A stretch of DNA of 64,000 bases, from the NCBI GenBank assembly GCA_029962745.1, contig CM057154.1, positions 23,309,776 to 23,373,775 of the forward strand. Direction: 5' to 3'. Below, piece by piece: positions 43,201 through 48,924 of this stretch. Each line of letters begins with the position of its first letter. Within the stretch, counting starts at the first letter, position 1. Source of the DNA: Echinometra lucunter. Taxonomy: Eukaryota > Echinodermata > Echinoidea > Camarodonta > Echinometridae. The notes beneath the pieces are model-generated. The model did no database searches. It had not been told where the DNA came from and saw only the letters and a list, made by a program, of their open reading frames with translations. A program made the translations under genes and the position numbers.

Positions 43201-45957
43201 TAGATATAGAGTTGATGCAATATTTTCTGAGCTTTTCTTTGAAACCCTGTACAATGGTGATAGATCATTTGCCACTGACATGCTGTAAAAAGCCTGTAAT
43301 GTGACATCTTTGCAACTTGGATGCCAATACAATAAATACTGTACAGTATACTTTGTCTTTCTGTATGACCCTCTTATACGATTATCTGTCAGCAACGCTT
43401 TATTCAGTACAGTCCAAGCAATACTTATCTTCACTCTTTCAAACCCTTTCTTTTGAATAATGCCATCAGATAATTTGTTACTGAAGACAAATGATGTCAT
43501 TATACATGTACCTCTGCACTGTGCAGAGTCGTCGGAAATCTTTCTGACAATACCAACAATACCAATAAACAATTTATGTACATGTATTTACAATCTATCT
43601 CCTTGTATATCTCTGAAAATGTATGCTCATGAACATCAAATCATTGAGCAATGTGTATATCACATGGCATTCCATATACAGTTCAAGGCAAGAAGTAATG
43701 ATTTTACAGCATTCTTTGAATTCTTTTCTTTTGAACAATGGATGATTGCCACTGAAGCCAAGTTGCATGGCGACATCTTTGCAAAGATATAAATCCTGAA
43801 AGAATATCAATAGTACAAACATTGTAATCTGTCTTTTGGTAATCCCCTTTTACAGTTATTCTTCTACAATGCTTCATTCCCAGCAGTCCAAGCAATACAA
43901 TATGTGTATCTGTAGTACACTATGAAACCCTTTGTTTTGAAAAATTGGTGATGGATAATTTGCCATTGAAGACAAGTTGTACTGTCGCATCTTTGCAAAG
44001 ACATTGTCAATCTTCCAAAGAATATCAATGGAACAAATTACAATCTCTTTTCTTGTACTTCCTTTCAATATAATTTTTCTTCAGCAACACTTCATACCAA
44101 GCACTACTTTTCTGCACTCTTTGAAACCCTTTCTTTAGAACAAGTGTGATGGATGAACTGCCACTGAACACTAATCATTTTGTCACACCTTTGCAGAGTT
44201 CAATAATTCTTCACCTTACCACTCATCCATCCATGTAGCCAGTGCCATGACTAGAGTACTTAGAGGGTCAATCTTTACGCTACAATGATGGGTCACGCCC
44301 ACTCATCATCAGCCCTCAAGATGTCTTTCACCGTTCACTTCTCATTAAATCAACAAAGTGGATTGGTGAACTATGATCAATTCTGCCATTTGCTAGTACT
44401 ATCAAATGATGAATGGTTATTTAGTTGACAGTAATTTTCTCTAAAAATGAACACTATTTATCAGGGAACATCAGACCCGCCAACCCTGCAAGTCCAGAAA
44501 TAGGGACAAGTGATTAAGAAGCTGTCAGATATAGGGACATTCCTGAATTTCCTATATATTACTATAGACAGACTTTCACAAAAATAGGGACACATAGTCG
44601 TCAAGGGTGAAAATCGCTCTTTATTTCCCCCAAAATAGGGACTGTCCCTATTAAATAGGGACAGTTGGCAGGTATGGAACATAAGAGTTGTTTACCTTAA
44701 TGCTATGAATTTCTTAGATTTTTACATGAATAACTAAAACTCCCATCAATTATAGGGTATGTTTATTGATTTTAGGTCATTCAATAAAACAAGTACTTTA
44801 ATCTTAGGGTTCAACATAAATTCTGGGAATTAAAAAATCAATTGCAACAATGCTTAATATTTTATTACACTAATTTACAACTTGTACATGTACAATACTT
44901 CCTTGCATAGAGATATTGAAAGCATTTTAAACTTTGTGCATTTACTTGATTCTGTGTACTATAATATCGTCATTGCTTAGCCTTAGCTCATCTTTTAAGA
45001 AATTGCATATTTAATATCATATCACCCTCATTGTATCAAAATAATTTCAATTTATCACAAGACTAGCATCCTTTTGCAATGCTTTGATTGGAAACACTAT
45101 AAATCTATTCATCTGACTTCATATGAAATTTAAGACTATAAATTTTCATCATGTTCATTTAAAACTTAAAACTTAAAAAAGCTAAATTGATACAAATGAA
45201 ACCGATAGTGAATTACATACGATGTTTAACATTAAGCCTTTCACATATCACGTTTCTGAATTTGATGATATCAAAATGCAGATCTAACATTACAATCAGA
45301 AATTCAATAATATTTTGGAGTTCTGATAGTGTGGACGTGTAGATGTAAAAAGAGTTTCAGCGGCTTGAAGAGTGCATGCACAGCTGTCAATCAAATCAAA
45401 AGACTGTCTCATCTTCACAGTTCACTTGGAGTTGGACTAGATCTAAATCTAACATTACATTACATGGCTCAAACTTGATACCAAACTTTACATTTTGCTA
45501 ACAACCATAAAGCATGACAAAATTCTACTGCAATAAAGGCTGAAAGTACAATATGGTTCCTTTCCATCTTGCTATCAGGCGAGACAAAATGAACAAAACT
45601 CGGTAATACACTTCACAGTCCATTCATTCAATTCCATTCATTGCAATAACAACATTGCTGCAGTACACACACACACCACCACCACACAAAGCGCGCACCG
45701 CTATCTAGGCCAACTCTGCGGCAGCATATTGAACAGATATAGCCATTTGGATCAATTTCTGATAAATTCGTCGATTTTTCGTCGCAGGAAATCAAAGCTT
45801 CAAAAGTTGCTGAACAACCAACAAAGTGTACCAAAGTGACCGCAATCATCAAATTACTTCGAATTTCATACTGAATGTTCACGGTATTTACCTGAAGCTG
45901 TGTTAAGTTGAATTCTTTCCAATATTGAAACATCGACGCGACATCTTTCGCGGCCAT
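1084..45957 (-). CDS. CUX1: CASP isoform of the CUX1 locus: Golgi coiled-coil membrane protein (17 exons, 670 aa)
   Basis: This is the alternative product of the Cux gene. The eleven shared exons (45892-45957, 31469-31579, 27655-27781, 26754-26891, 21054-21177, 20726-20802, 20171-20237, 19220-19373, 18810-18875, 18311-18439, 16789-17017) join to 5826-5962, 5225-5294, 4442-4545, 3453-3572, 1699-1842 and 1084-1233. All phases agree and the sum is 671 codons, close to my recollection of about 678 residues for human CASP. The protein is nearly all coiled coil, with the CASP signatures QSYP and [12 protein letters not shown] and a membrane span at residues 633-651. In vertebrates CASP is a Golgi tail-anchored tether related to giantin and involved in retrograde transport; that role is family knowledge. 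An open point is the end: the stop TAA overlaps a perfect splice donor, so another exon could lie outside the window. Confidence 0.88.
1357..1431 (+). repeat. tRNA-like sequence, probably a SINE head
   Basis: TAGTGGATATGTC resembles a polymerase III A box, and GGTTCAAGTCC, about 45 bases later, matches a B box. The arrangement mimics D arm, anticodon arm and T arm. Pairing at the acceptor ends is not convincing, so a tRNA-derived SINE or decayed tRNA is more likely than a working tRNA. It lies in the last CASP intron. Confidence 0.45.
1699..1842 (-). CDS. CUX1: CASP exon 16: [12 protein letters not shown] region
   Basis: The exon is bounded by CCTTACAG and ATG|GTAAGT and has 48 codons in phase 0 at both ends. 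It encodes the most conserved CASP-specific stretch, including [24 protein letters not shown] and LSPFDKATL. This lies just before the membrane anchor and matches the remembered vertebrate sequence nearly residue by residue. Confidence 0.93.
1965..2297. mobile_element. Harbinger-like MITE with CAG target duplication
   Basis: The ends are inverted copies of GGGGTGTTTYATAAAGCT, flanked by CAG at 1962-1964 and 2298-2300. A 3-bp duplication of CWG or TWA type is typical of PIF/Harbinger elements. The body is AT-rich, shows further internal inverted similarity and has no coding capacity. Confidence 0.65.
2301..3452. other. CASP intron, no recognisable feature
   Basis: This is AT-rich intron sequence between CASP exons 15 and 16. 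The open frames here have no family resemblance or splice support, and I see no clear repeat. Confidence 0.6.
3453..3572 (-). CDS. CUX1: CASP exon 15: coiled coil ending in FLQSYP
   Basis: The exon is bounded by CCTTGCAG and AGG|GTAGGT and has 40 codons, phase 0. The heptad-rich helix runs through [20 protein letters not shown] and ends YPSSR. The LRxDNxKLxEKIxFLQSYP block is diagnostic of CASP and distinguishes it from the Cux isoform. Confidence 0.92.
4442..4545 (-). CDS. CUX1: CASP exon 14: [15 protein letters not shown]
   Basis: The exon is entered from TTTTTATTAG in phase 1 and ends GAAGTG|GTGAGT. Residues [20 protein letters not shown] match the conserved CASP motif [15 protein letters not shown]. 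It is the intact member of a three-copy tandem array; the other two copies at 4597-4818 are broken. Confidence 0.9.
4597..4682 (-). pseudogene. Decayed tandem copy 2 of CASP exon 14
   Basis: This copy lies about 136 bp from the functional exon and keeps the acceptor (TTTATTAG at 4683 onward) and the reading frame through [18 protein letters not shown]. The next codon, CGA in the intact exon, is TGA here (4609-4611). The downstream half with the 5' splice site is replaced by intron-like sequence. It cannot work as a coding exon. Confidence 0.8.
4733..4818 (-). pseudogene. Decayed tandem copy 3 of CASP exon 14
   Basis: This copy is nearly identical to copy 2 with a 136-bp period and carries the same TGA (4745-4747) and the same lost donor. 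It is the first copy met by the transcript, with its own ATTATTAG acceptor. The shared lesion implies that the broken copy was itself duplicated. Confidence 0.8.
5225..5294 (-). CDS. CUX1: CASP exon 13: short linker
   Basis: The exon is bounded by CGTATAG and C|GTAAGT and has 70 bases, phase 0 in and phase 1 out. It encodes a polar linker ([20 protein letters not shown]) between two coiled coils. The family position corresponds to the variable Pro/Ala region in vertebrate CASP. It is supported mainly by phase continuity with both neighbours. Confidence 0.8.
5826..5962 (-). CDS. CUX1: CASP exon 12: first CASP-specific exon
   Basis: The acceptor CATGTAG and donor GAG|GTAAG enclose 137 bases entered in phase 1, which fits the end of shared exon 11 (AAT G). 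The residues [21 protein letters not shown] and LIGQLEKDL parallel the human CASP segment that starts just after the Cux/CASP split. This is the alternative to the CUT1 exon at 15704. Confidence 0.9.
6133..6300 (+). repeat. Pyrimidine-rich low-complexity tract
   Basis: This is an irregular CT/TTC-rich tract upstream of the LINE fragment. It is read as open frame only because of its composition. Confidence 0.7.
6455..6793 (+). mobile_element. 3' end of a non-LTR retrotransposon (L2/CR1-like)
   Basis: Plus-strand translation from about 6462 gives the C-terminal tail of a reverse-transcriptase [20 protein letters not shown], one in-frame stop, then [13 protein letters not shown] and a stop at 6632. 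The motif APRLWNxLP...FKxxLKTxLF marks the end of CR1/L2/Jockey-group ORF2. A short 3' UTR follows, with an (ATT)n tail at about 6768-6793. It is 5'-truncated and dead, and inserted antisense to CUX1. Confidence 0.7.
6794..11911. other. Intron of the CASP form; must contain the Cux 3' UTR and polyA site
   Basis: This is about 5 kb of AT-rich sequence between CASP exon 12 and the Cux stop codon. It must hold the 3' UTR of the Cux transcript, but I could not fix the polyA site. A loose set of three similar blocks containing CAAGCCAACTGTG-type words occurs at 7668-7910, and poly-T runs lie at 7831-7858 and 8970-8984. No gene is supported. Confidence 0.55.
11912..12678 (-). CDS. CUX1: Cux exon 15: homeodomain and C-terminus
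   Basis: The acceptor CACTACAG leads in phase 1 into a basic stretch and then the homeodomain ([20 protein letters not shown] ... [16 protein letters not shown], residues about 1121-1179). Helix 3 carries the WFHNHRSR signature of the Cut class, in which His at homeodomain position 50 replaces the usual Gln. The tail is rich in Glu/Asp (about 1280-1305). It ends [17 protein letters not shown], matching the conserved vertebrate HRLEKAA...EWEF tip. Confidence 0.96.
11912..45957 (-). CDS. CUX1: Cux homeodomain transcription factor with three CUT domains (15 exons, 1354 aa)
   Basis: Eleven shared exons (listed under the CASP entry) join to 15033-15704, 13884-14660, 12997-13557 and 11912-12678. 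All phases agree, giving 1355 codons including the stop. The order is: N-terminal coiled coil (about 1-429), Ala/Pro-rich linker, CUT1 (about 570-647), CUT2 (about 825-900), CUT3 (about 1018-1090), homeodomain (about 1121-1179), acidic tail and a C-terminal tip ending GEWEF. Family knowledge: Cux proteins are nuclear and bind ATCRAT-type sites with CUT domains and homeodomain together, mostly as repressors acting in cell cycle, neuronal and epithelial programmes. The [13 protein letters not shown] start was chosen because it matches vertebrate [12 protein letters not shown]; an in-frame Met also lies upstream at 46011. Confidence 0.93.
12997..13557 (-). CDS. CUX1: Cux exon 14: CUT3 domain
   Basis: The exon is bounded by TTCCCACAG and AAAG|GTCAGT. 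About 100 residues of Ser/Pro/Thr-rich linker precede CUT3 ([20 protein letters not shown], then [20 protein letters not shown] and [12 protein letters not shown]). [10 protein letters not shown] rather than LSQGSVS is the CUT3-type variant in vertebrates, which supports the domain order. Basic residues at the exon end connect to the homeodomain. Confidence 0.95.
13884..14660 (-). CDS. CUX1: Cux exon 13: CUT2 domain
   Basis: The exon is bounded by TTGTACAG and T|GTAAGT and has 777 bases, phase 1 both sides. Near the start, [20 protein letters not shown] matches the DEAIKSILEQAKRELQ motif between vertebrate CUT1 and CUT2. An Arg/Ser-rich linker follows, then CUT2 ([50 protein letters not shown]). 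Confidence 0.95.
15033..15704 (-). CDS. CUX1: Cux exon 12: Ala/Pro-rich linker and CUT1 domain
   Basis: The exon is bounded by CTCTTGCAG and AAAG|GTAATT. A low-complexity linker with poly-Ala and poly-Pro is followed by an Ala/Arg/Glu helix with [19 protein letters not shown] periodicity. CUT1 comes next ([52 protein letters not shown]). It is entered in phase 1 from shared exon 11 and is thus the Cux-side alternative to CASP exon 12. Confidence 0.95.
16789..17017 (-). CDS. CUX1: Shared exon 11: last exon common to Cux and CASP
   Basis: The exon is bounded by TTGAACAG and AATG|GTAAGT and has 229 bases. It encodes [20 protein letters not shown], a Ser/Glu stretch and [19 protein letters not shown]. 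The human counterparts are [20 protein letters not shown] and PLEVLLLEKNRSLQSEN. The donor at 16788 is the branch point of alternative splicing. Confidence 0.95.
17194..17372. mobile_element. Harbinger-like MITE, GGCCCYRTTTCATAAA ends
   Basis: Inverted ends GGCCCCCATTTCATAAAAAG and CTTTTTATGAAACAGGGCC are flanked by CTG at 17191-17193 and 17373-17375, a CWG duplication. The element is 179 bp with no coding capacity. A 38-bp piece of its right half (17313-17350) recurs exactly at 17918-17955. Confidence 0.75.
18311..18439 (-). CDS. CUX1: Shared exon 10: coiled coil
   Basis: The exon is bounded by CCATTTAG and TTG|GTAAGA and has 43 codons, phase 0. It begins [20 protein letters not shown], comparable with human [20 protein letters not shown]. 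It forms part of the long N-terminal parallel coiled coil. Confidence 0.94.
18810..18875 (-). CDS. CUX1: Shared exon 9: coiled coil
   Basis: This is a 22-codon exon, [20 protein letters not shown] then KE, bounded by TTTTTTGAAG and GAG|GTAAGA. It matches human [19 protein letters not shown]. Confidence 0.93.
19220..19373 (-). CDS. CUX1: Shared exon 8: [10 protein letters not shown] coiled coil
   Basis: The exon is bounded by TTGACAG and GTT|GTAAGT. It encodes [18 protein letters not shown] and [13 protein letters not shown], matching human [20 protein letters not shown] and LQLASQIQKAPDV. Confidence 0.95.
19482..19600. repeat. Dispersed repeat fragment with TTCGCGC words
   Basis: A stretch with repeated TTTTTCGCGCTAAG and AAATTTGCGCT words differs from its AT-rich surroundings and resembles a dispersed repeat end. 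I cannot assign it to a family. Confidence 0.3.
19855..20123. repeat. Large inverted repeat, two 106-bp arms with a 57-bp loop
   Basis: The arms at 19855-19960 and 20018-20123 are reverse complements with few mismatches, including a central block GTCAAAAGAACATCCCTTCA. They lie in the intron between shared exons 7 and 8 and would fold into one strong RNA hairpin. The similarity extends slightly at the ends (CATGATG words). It may be a foldback element. Confidence 0.85.
20171..20237 (-). CDS. CUX1: Shared exon 7: [10 protein letters not shown] coiled coil
   Basis: The exon has 67 bases, phase 1 in and phase 2 out, bounded by TTTGACAG and AA|GTAAGG. It encodes [20 protein letters not shown], matching human [20 protein letters not shown]. 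Confidence 0.93.
20726..20802 (-). CDS. CUX1: Shared exon 6: coiled coil
   Basis: The exon has 77 bases bounded by TTATTCAG and AATT|GTAAGT. It encodes [20 protein letters not shown], matching human [20 protein letters not shown]. Confidence 0.93.
21054..21177 (-). CDS. CUX1: Shared exon 5: coiled coil
   Basis: The exon has 124 bases bounded by CCATTTCAG and AA|GTAAGT. It begins [20 protein letters not shown] and ends [11 protein letters not shown], matching human [20 protein letters not shown] and LQNDFAEKERK. Confidence 0.94.
21718..21863. mobile_element. Harbinger-like MITE, second copy of the GGCCCYRTTTCATAAA family
   Basis: Ends GGCCCCGTTTCATAAAAC and GTTTTATGAAACAGGGCC are inverted repeats of the same family as 17194-17372. 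The right flank is CTG and the left flank is CGG, one mismatch from a CWG duplication. Confidence 0.65.
22334..22590. promoter_or_regulatory. Cluster of eight ATCAAT/ATTGAT motifs in CUX1 intron 4
   Basis: ATCAAT or its complement occurs eight times in about 250 bp, with three neighbours 12 bp apart (22406, 22418, 22430). ATCRAT is the known Cux binding core. The spacing also fits a short simple repeat, so a regulatory role is only inference. Confidence 0.35.
22838..23175. mobile_element. piggyBac-like MITE at a TTAA site, copy 1
   Basis: The element is flanked by TTAA on both sides (22834-22837, 23176-23179), with inverted ends CCCATTCRTGA at their outer bases. CCC ends at duplicated TTAA are the piggyBac hallmark. 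The 338-bp body lacks coding capacity and matches 54464-54869 in the opposite orientation. Confidence 0.8.
23180..26110. other. CUX1 intron 4, no gene seen
   Basis: This is AT-rich intron sequence with poly-C at about 24210-24217 and poly-T around 24394-24418. A block of higher complexity lies at about 25520-25740 (GACGACGCGGGCC, CTAGCGACGTAGC). I find no repeat or coding explanation for it and note it as a possible conserved noncoding element. Confidence 0.4.
26111..26190 (-). repeat. tRNA-like sequence on the minus strand, probable SINE head
   Basis: On the minus strand, a TGGTATAGAC A-box-like stretch, an anticodon-like arm CTCTCATACGAGAG and GGTCCTGGATTCAATCC (a B-box-like T arm) follow in tRNA order. 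A duplicated GTGGTATA just upstream and poor acceptor pairing argue for a SINE or pseudogene. Confidence 0.45.
26754..26891 (-). CDS. CUX1: Shared exon 4: [18 protein letters not shown]
   Basis: The exon has 138 bases bounded by ATCCACAG and CAAG|GTAAGA. It ends [20 protein letters not shown] then KNQ, almost identical to the human segment. A highly conserved coiled coil. Confidence 0.96.
27655..27781 (-). CDS. CUX1: Shared exon 3: [10 protein letters not shown] coiled coil
   Basis: The exon has 127 bases bounded by TTTTGACAG and CCAG|GTAAGG. It encodes [20 protein letters not shown] then SKRSK and YKKLIDTP, matching human [20 protein letters not shown] and YKRLIDVP. Confidence 0.96.
28355..28460. 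promoter_or_regulatory. ATCAAT cluster in CUX1 intron 2
   Basis: Five ATCAAT cores fall within about 100 bp (GATCAATC, GATCAATG, CATCAATC, TCAATCAATC and neighbours). It is the same motif as in the clusters at 22334 and 38705. Function is inferred only. Confidence 0.3.
29603..31343 (+). mobile_element. Tc1-like DNA transposon with long inverted ends
   Basis: The 1741-bp element lies between TA dinucleotides (29601-29602, 31344-31345). Both ends read CACTACTCAAAAAAAGTTAA inward. The inverted similarity continues with indels for about 215 bp on each side (to about 29815 and from about 31155). Inside the left end, a block is directly repeated (29685, 29868, 30030 contain AATCAACAA...TGCC). One transposase frame fills the centre. 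It is inserted in CUX1 intron 2, antisense, about 125 bp from exon 2. Confidence 0.93.
30056..31084 (+). pseudogene. Tc1/mariner transposase, one in-frame stop
   Basis: A single 343-codon frame carries an N-terminal helix-turn-helix ([19 protein letters not shown], residues 22-40) and a second basic region. The catalytic residues are D153 (FTDESRF), D244 (LMDDNARPH) and E279 ([11 protein letters not shown]). The spacing of 34 residues between the last two marks the DD34E Tc1 group. The only lesion I see is TAG at 30638-30640 (codon 195), where family members usually have Trp in the GGG-SxMVWGG motif. No frameshift was found, so the copy is young or recently inactivated. It would cut and paste at TA sites if intact. 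Confidence 0.92.
31469..31579 (-). CDS. CUX1: Shared exon 2: RQDES...[12 protein letters not shown]
   Basis: The exon has 37 codons bounded by CTGTGCAG and GAG|GTAAGT. It encodes [17 protein letters not shown] and [17 protein letters not shown], nearly the same as human CASP/Cux residues after the first exon. Confidence 0.97.
32204..33043. mobile_element. Non-autonomous hAT element carrying a 50-bp minisatellite
   Basis: The 840-bp element begins TAGGGCT and ends AGCCCTA, and is flanked by the perfect 8-bp repeat ATTTTTAA (32196-32203, 33044-33051). Next to the ends are GC-rich inverted blocks with GCATCGG and GCCGAT words. The interior is a tandem repeat array (32337-32798). It has no transposase frame and lies in CUX1 intron 1. 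Confidence 0.85.
32337..32798. repeat. Minisatellite, about nine 50-bp units
   Basis: Units of about 50 bp share TTTAAAAAYGAAC, ACGATAGWAG, AGAAATTATT and CAAACTCC. Neighbouring units differ by 10-20 percent. Contained within the hAT-type element. Confidence 0.9.
33052..34546. other. CUX1 intron 1, no gene seen
   Basis: AT-rich intron sequence with a C run at 34122-34136. Small open frames here lack family resemblance. Confidence 0.6.
34547..34893. repeat. Inverted-ended dispersed repeat (GCTTGTTCAGATATGA ends)
   Basis: The left end GCTTGTTCAGATATGACGCG and right end CGCTTCATATCTGAACAAGC are inverted copies. The interior AGGCAAAAATATGCC and the right end match 841-1035. No clear target duplication was seen. 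Probably a MITE. Confidence 0.65.
35242..35416. repeat. (GTCA)n microsatellite
   Basis: About 175 bp of GTCA tetranucleotide with interruptions (GGTC, AATC). The Ser-Gln open frames read across it are artefacts of the repeat. Confidence 0.95.
35508..35865. mobile_element. Harbinger-like MITE with TTA target duplication
   Basis: Ends AGGTGCTTTCACAC and GTGTGAAAGCACCT are perfect inverted repeats, flanked by TTA at 35505-35507 and 35866-35868. The TWA duplication fits PIF/Harbinger. Nearby, TGGTACCACACTGTGG blocks form further hairpins inside the left half. Confidence 0.8.
36480..36960. repeat. Degenerate pyrimidine-rich minisatellite
   Basis: The words CATTCACAC, TTCACAYT and CATCT recur about every 60 bases over nearly 500 bp. 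The units are too diverged to count with confidence. Confidence 0.4.
38705..39400. promoter_or_regulatory. Candidate intronic regulatory island with about ten ATCAAT motifs
   Basis: This part of CUX1 intron 1 is richer in GC and less repetitive than its surroundings, and contains about ten ATCAAT/ATTGAT cores in about 690 bp. Chance would give about one. Both strands carry moderately long open frames (38863-39264 and 39205-39438), but these have no splice or family support. I read it as a possible conserved noncoding enhancer, perhaps auto-regulated by Cux. Confidence 0.35.
39500..43135. other. CUX1 intron 1, no gene seen
   Basis: AT-rich intron with scattered ATTGAT/ATCAAT words (40040-40110, 40480-40570) and a poly-A/poly-T pair at 42088-42168. 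No coding or repeat assignment is possible. Confidence 0.5.
43140..44210. repeat. Tandem array, about five degenerate 200-260 bp units
   Basis: Repeated landmarks are CTTTGAAACCCTTTCTTTTGAA, ATTTGCCACTGAAGACAAG and CATCTTTGCAAAG. They appear with starts near 43241, 43439, 43700, 43923 and 44125. Units differ by indels. Small open frames inside are products of the repeat. Confidence 0.75.
44472..44675. mobile_element. Short inverted-ended repeat with AAATAGGGAC words
   Basis: The left end CAGACCCGCCAAC and the right end GTTGGCAGGTATG are inverted. A GGAACAT direct repeat lies at 44465-44471 and 44676-44682. The interior repeats AAATAGGGACA several times, giving a self-complementary structure. 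A related AAATAGGGATG fragment follows CCTCCCAACCTTTCC at 29237-29270. Confidence 0.6.
45892..45957 (-). CDS. CUX1: Shared exon 1: start codon of Cux and CASP
   Basis: This is a 22-codon first coding exon reading [20 protein letters not shown] then LQ, with donor CAG|GTAAAT. Human CASP begins [21 protein letters not shown]. The frame is open upstream to a Met at 46011, but similarity begins at 45957, so that start is preferred. It is separated from exon 2 by a 14.3-kb intron. Confidence 0.95.
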
Positions 45958-46160
45958 GTTGATCGATCTCGGACAAAGGAACGAACTCTCACCGTATTCC
46001 ATCCAATACACTCGTTCAATGCACGTATACGTACAGCATGTACGGGGAAGGTTGGGCGAGCACTAGCAATAGGTTCTCCGCTAGCTAGCGGTGGAAGAAG
46101 CCATACCTAGCGAGATATCATACCACGTACACACATTCCCAAAACACAAGAGGTGTGGCG
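45958..46160 (-). promoter_or_regulatory. CUX1: Likely CUX1 5' UTR and promoter region
   Basis: The sequence just upstream of the first exon is richer in CpG than the surrounding DNA (AAAGGAACGAAC, CGCTAGCTAGCGG). I see no TATA box at a fixed distance, so the transcription start cannot be set. Confidence 0.4.
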
Positions 46161-46609
46161 AATATGAAGACGCGTCCACTTTTACTAATGGGGATAAATA
46201 TGAAATTAAATATTTTTTATAATGTCAGCAGTTACAATTATAGAAATTCTCTGCCCTTTAGTTCTATGAACATTTTACAGGATTACCAACATAATGTAAT
46301 TGGCAGAGAAAACTGTCAAGAAATATACAGAAATAATTCATTAAATTTGAAATCCCCCTATTAAAATAGAAATGTCTGATAAATATGTTATTATGAGGTA
46401 TGTCATCAATCAACACAACGTGTTTCTGTCATTGTCAGAAATTGGTATTGGGAAATTCTTGGCAAGTTCACGATGTTATTTTGAGCTATCGTTATGATTC
46501 ATTTTCATCCTAAACCGTTCTATTCTTTTCTTTCAAAACTTCATTATACTTTTACTGAGCGTTTTCTGCGGGTATCTTGATTTGGTAGTAATTACTTTTA
46601 CCTTCTAAT

Positions 46610-46930
46610 TTGTTCATATATTCATTCATTCATTTAGCCATCTATTATATTGATCTGTCTTTTCATTTTTATATCTATATATTCATTCATTCAATCATTT
46701 ATTCATTCATTTATGTATATATTACTTATTTAGTTAGTAACTTAGTTAGCCATGTGTTGTTTGTTTATTTACTTTATTAATTTCATTTGTTTGTTTCCTT
46801 ATTTATTTATTTATTAATTTATTTATTTATTTATTCAATTCTTTTGTTCCTTCTTTACATACTTTTATCTATTTATTCCTTTGTCAGTTTATTCATTCAT
46901 CCACTCATATATATTCATTGATTTATTCAA
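46610..46930. repeat. ATTC/ATTT tetranucleotide-rich tract
   Basis: Irregular ATTCATTC and ATTTATTT microsatellite-like sequence over about 300 bp upstream of CUX1. Confidence 0.8.
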
Positions 46931-47275
46931 TCATCCATTCATCTTTCCAGGCATGGAGTACTAGAATTTGTAAATGGCAGCCAGTGGCTCAATTTCTGCA
47001 TTTTAAAAGTTATGAGTATCCTATACATCCAACATGTCCAATAATCATTATCTTAAGTATGAATGCAACATTAATGACGAAAGAGAGTCGGACAGATGGT
47101 CAACATGATTATGAATAGTGAAAATATACATCCATGGGGAAAAAAATCATCCTATTGATCAGACACGTGATGTATTGATATTTACTAATCTATAAGATAA
47201 TGCAGAAATTATTTTTCTTTTCTTTTCTTTTTCTTTCTTTTTGGATTCCTAATTCCCTTGCTCTCCCCTCTCCCC

Positions 47276-47306
<31 letters not shown>

Positions 47307-47321
47307 CTCTTTCTCTCTCTC

Positions 47322-47413
<92 letters not shown>

Positions 47414-48924
47414 CTCTCTCCTGGTGATGTTACAGGCTCGGGTTGTCTTCCAGAGTTTGATTACTTATAAGCATCTTGGAAACGCAGACTGGAAGCTTTT
47501 ATACAATGTTATACAATGGCAGCATATCACACAATGGGGAAACAAATACAAATTGGTTATCATTGTTACCATACGACGAAAATGATAGAATTCACTGTAT
47601 ATCCGGATCATAAGATTCATTGTGATGGTTCAGGCGTGCAGCAGCTTGAATTGCCTGTTCCATTGCTAAAGACATAGGGCACATCACGGGGCGATGCATT
47701 CTTGCCAGCTATAATAACAACTTTCAATTCAAATAACGCTGCAGAGAATGACACTTTATTTTATTGGTTTGACTTCATCATAAAAGTACACCAGAATTGT
47801 AATTCCTTGATGCTTGGCCTTGGCCTTAAGGCGCCTTAAGTAGAGCCTATTTCTTTTCAATGCTTTTGCCTTGGACTTTGATGCCTTAGCCTTTTGCATA
47901 TACCTTGGCCTTGGCCTTGAGGGTTCATAGTCATGATAAAACATTTCCACAAAATCAAGGCATTTTCGAGGCATGAGGAAATTTTCAATTTTTTCCCAGT
48001 ATTTTCATGTTAACTCTGTTACTTTGTTCTATTAAACTAGCTAAAGCAAGGACCGTGACTGTTTGAACAACAAATTCATGATATCACATTGTTATTTTAT
48101 GCAAGAAAGTTATGTATCAGAGATGAATTTTTTTATCATACAGACAATGTCTTAATCTATACGATGAATAAATAGATTGTTGCAATAGAGGGGCAAGTCT
48201 TTATACAAGTCTTTATTTATAGGGTATTGCAGCGCTAGAATAATTCATTTACTCGTCTGCCGTGTATTTATTTGGGGTGCATGACATTTTTTTTTAATGA
48301 TTGTGTGTTTTATTAAAACAAATCAAGTCAAATTACAATATTTACAGTAGATTCGTATAATTAGAATACAATTAATAACAAATTAGAAAATTTACAATAG
48401 ATTGAGGAGATTTAAGGGGAAAAAGTGACCCACCTTTTCCAGAGTCAAGAAAGTACTCCTCTTTGCAATTCCACCCTCCTTTCCCAAATACTATAGTCAA
48501 GCCAAATAGCTTTTCCATAAAAACCTTTATTCCTGTCTTCCTGGTCACTCATGATAAAAATTGCCTTTTCCAAATGATCCAAATGATCCAAATGACCTCT
48601 TGGGGTATCCGGGGGAGGGGGGGGGGGGGGGGGAAGGGGCACATGTCCCCATGTGCCACTTGAAGATACCACCACCCCCCCCCCCCCCGAAATATATGCG
48701 CCCCAAATTATCAGAGTAAAGCGTAATAGAAATGTATGTATAGAACTGAAGGGTCTAAATGCAAATTTTCAAAAAGTAAAGTAGCTTTTCCACGTTGTTC
48801 AGTTTCTTTATCCAGTAATTTCTTGCTGGAGTATAAGGTGAAGTTAGTCATAGAAAAGCGTTTTATAAAAGGTAAGATTTGGCAAATAAAGTAATTCTCG
48901 TTGATTCGCCCCCTATATCATCAT
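46931..48924. other. Intergenic sequence between CUX1 and GATC
   Basis: It contains the (CT)n tract at 47275-47411, G and C runs at 48609-48690, and a block at 47805-47910 where CCTTGGCCTTGG and TTTTGCCTT words repeat. No gene is supported. Confidence 0.5.
47275..47411 (+). repeat. (CT)n microsatellite
   Basis: About 135 bp of nearly pure CT dinucleotide. The Leu/Ser frames across it are artefacts. Confidence 0.97.

Noticed and set aside
47200..47470. Leu/Ser-rich frames resembling a signal-anchored peptide
   Set aside because: Generated by the (CT)n microsatellite.
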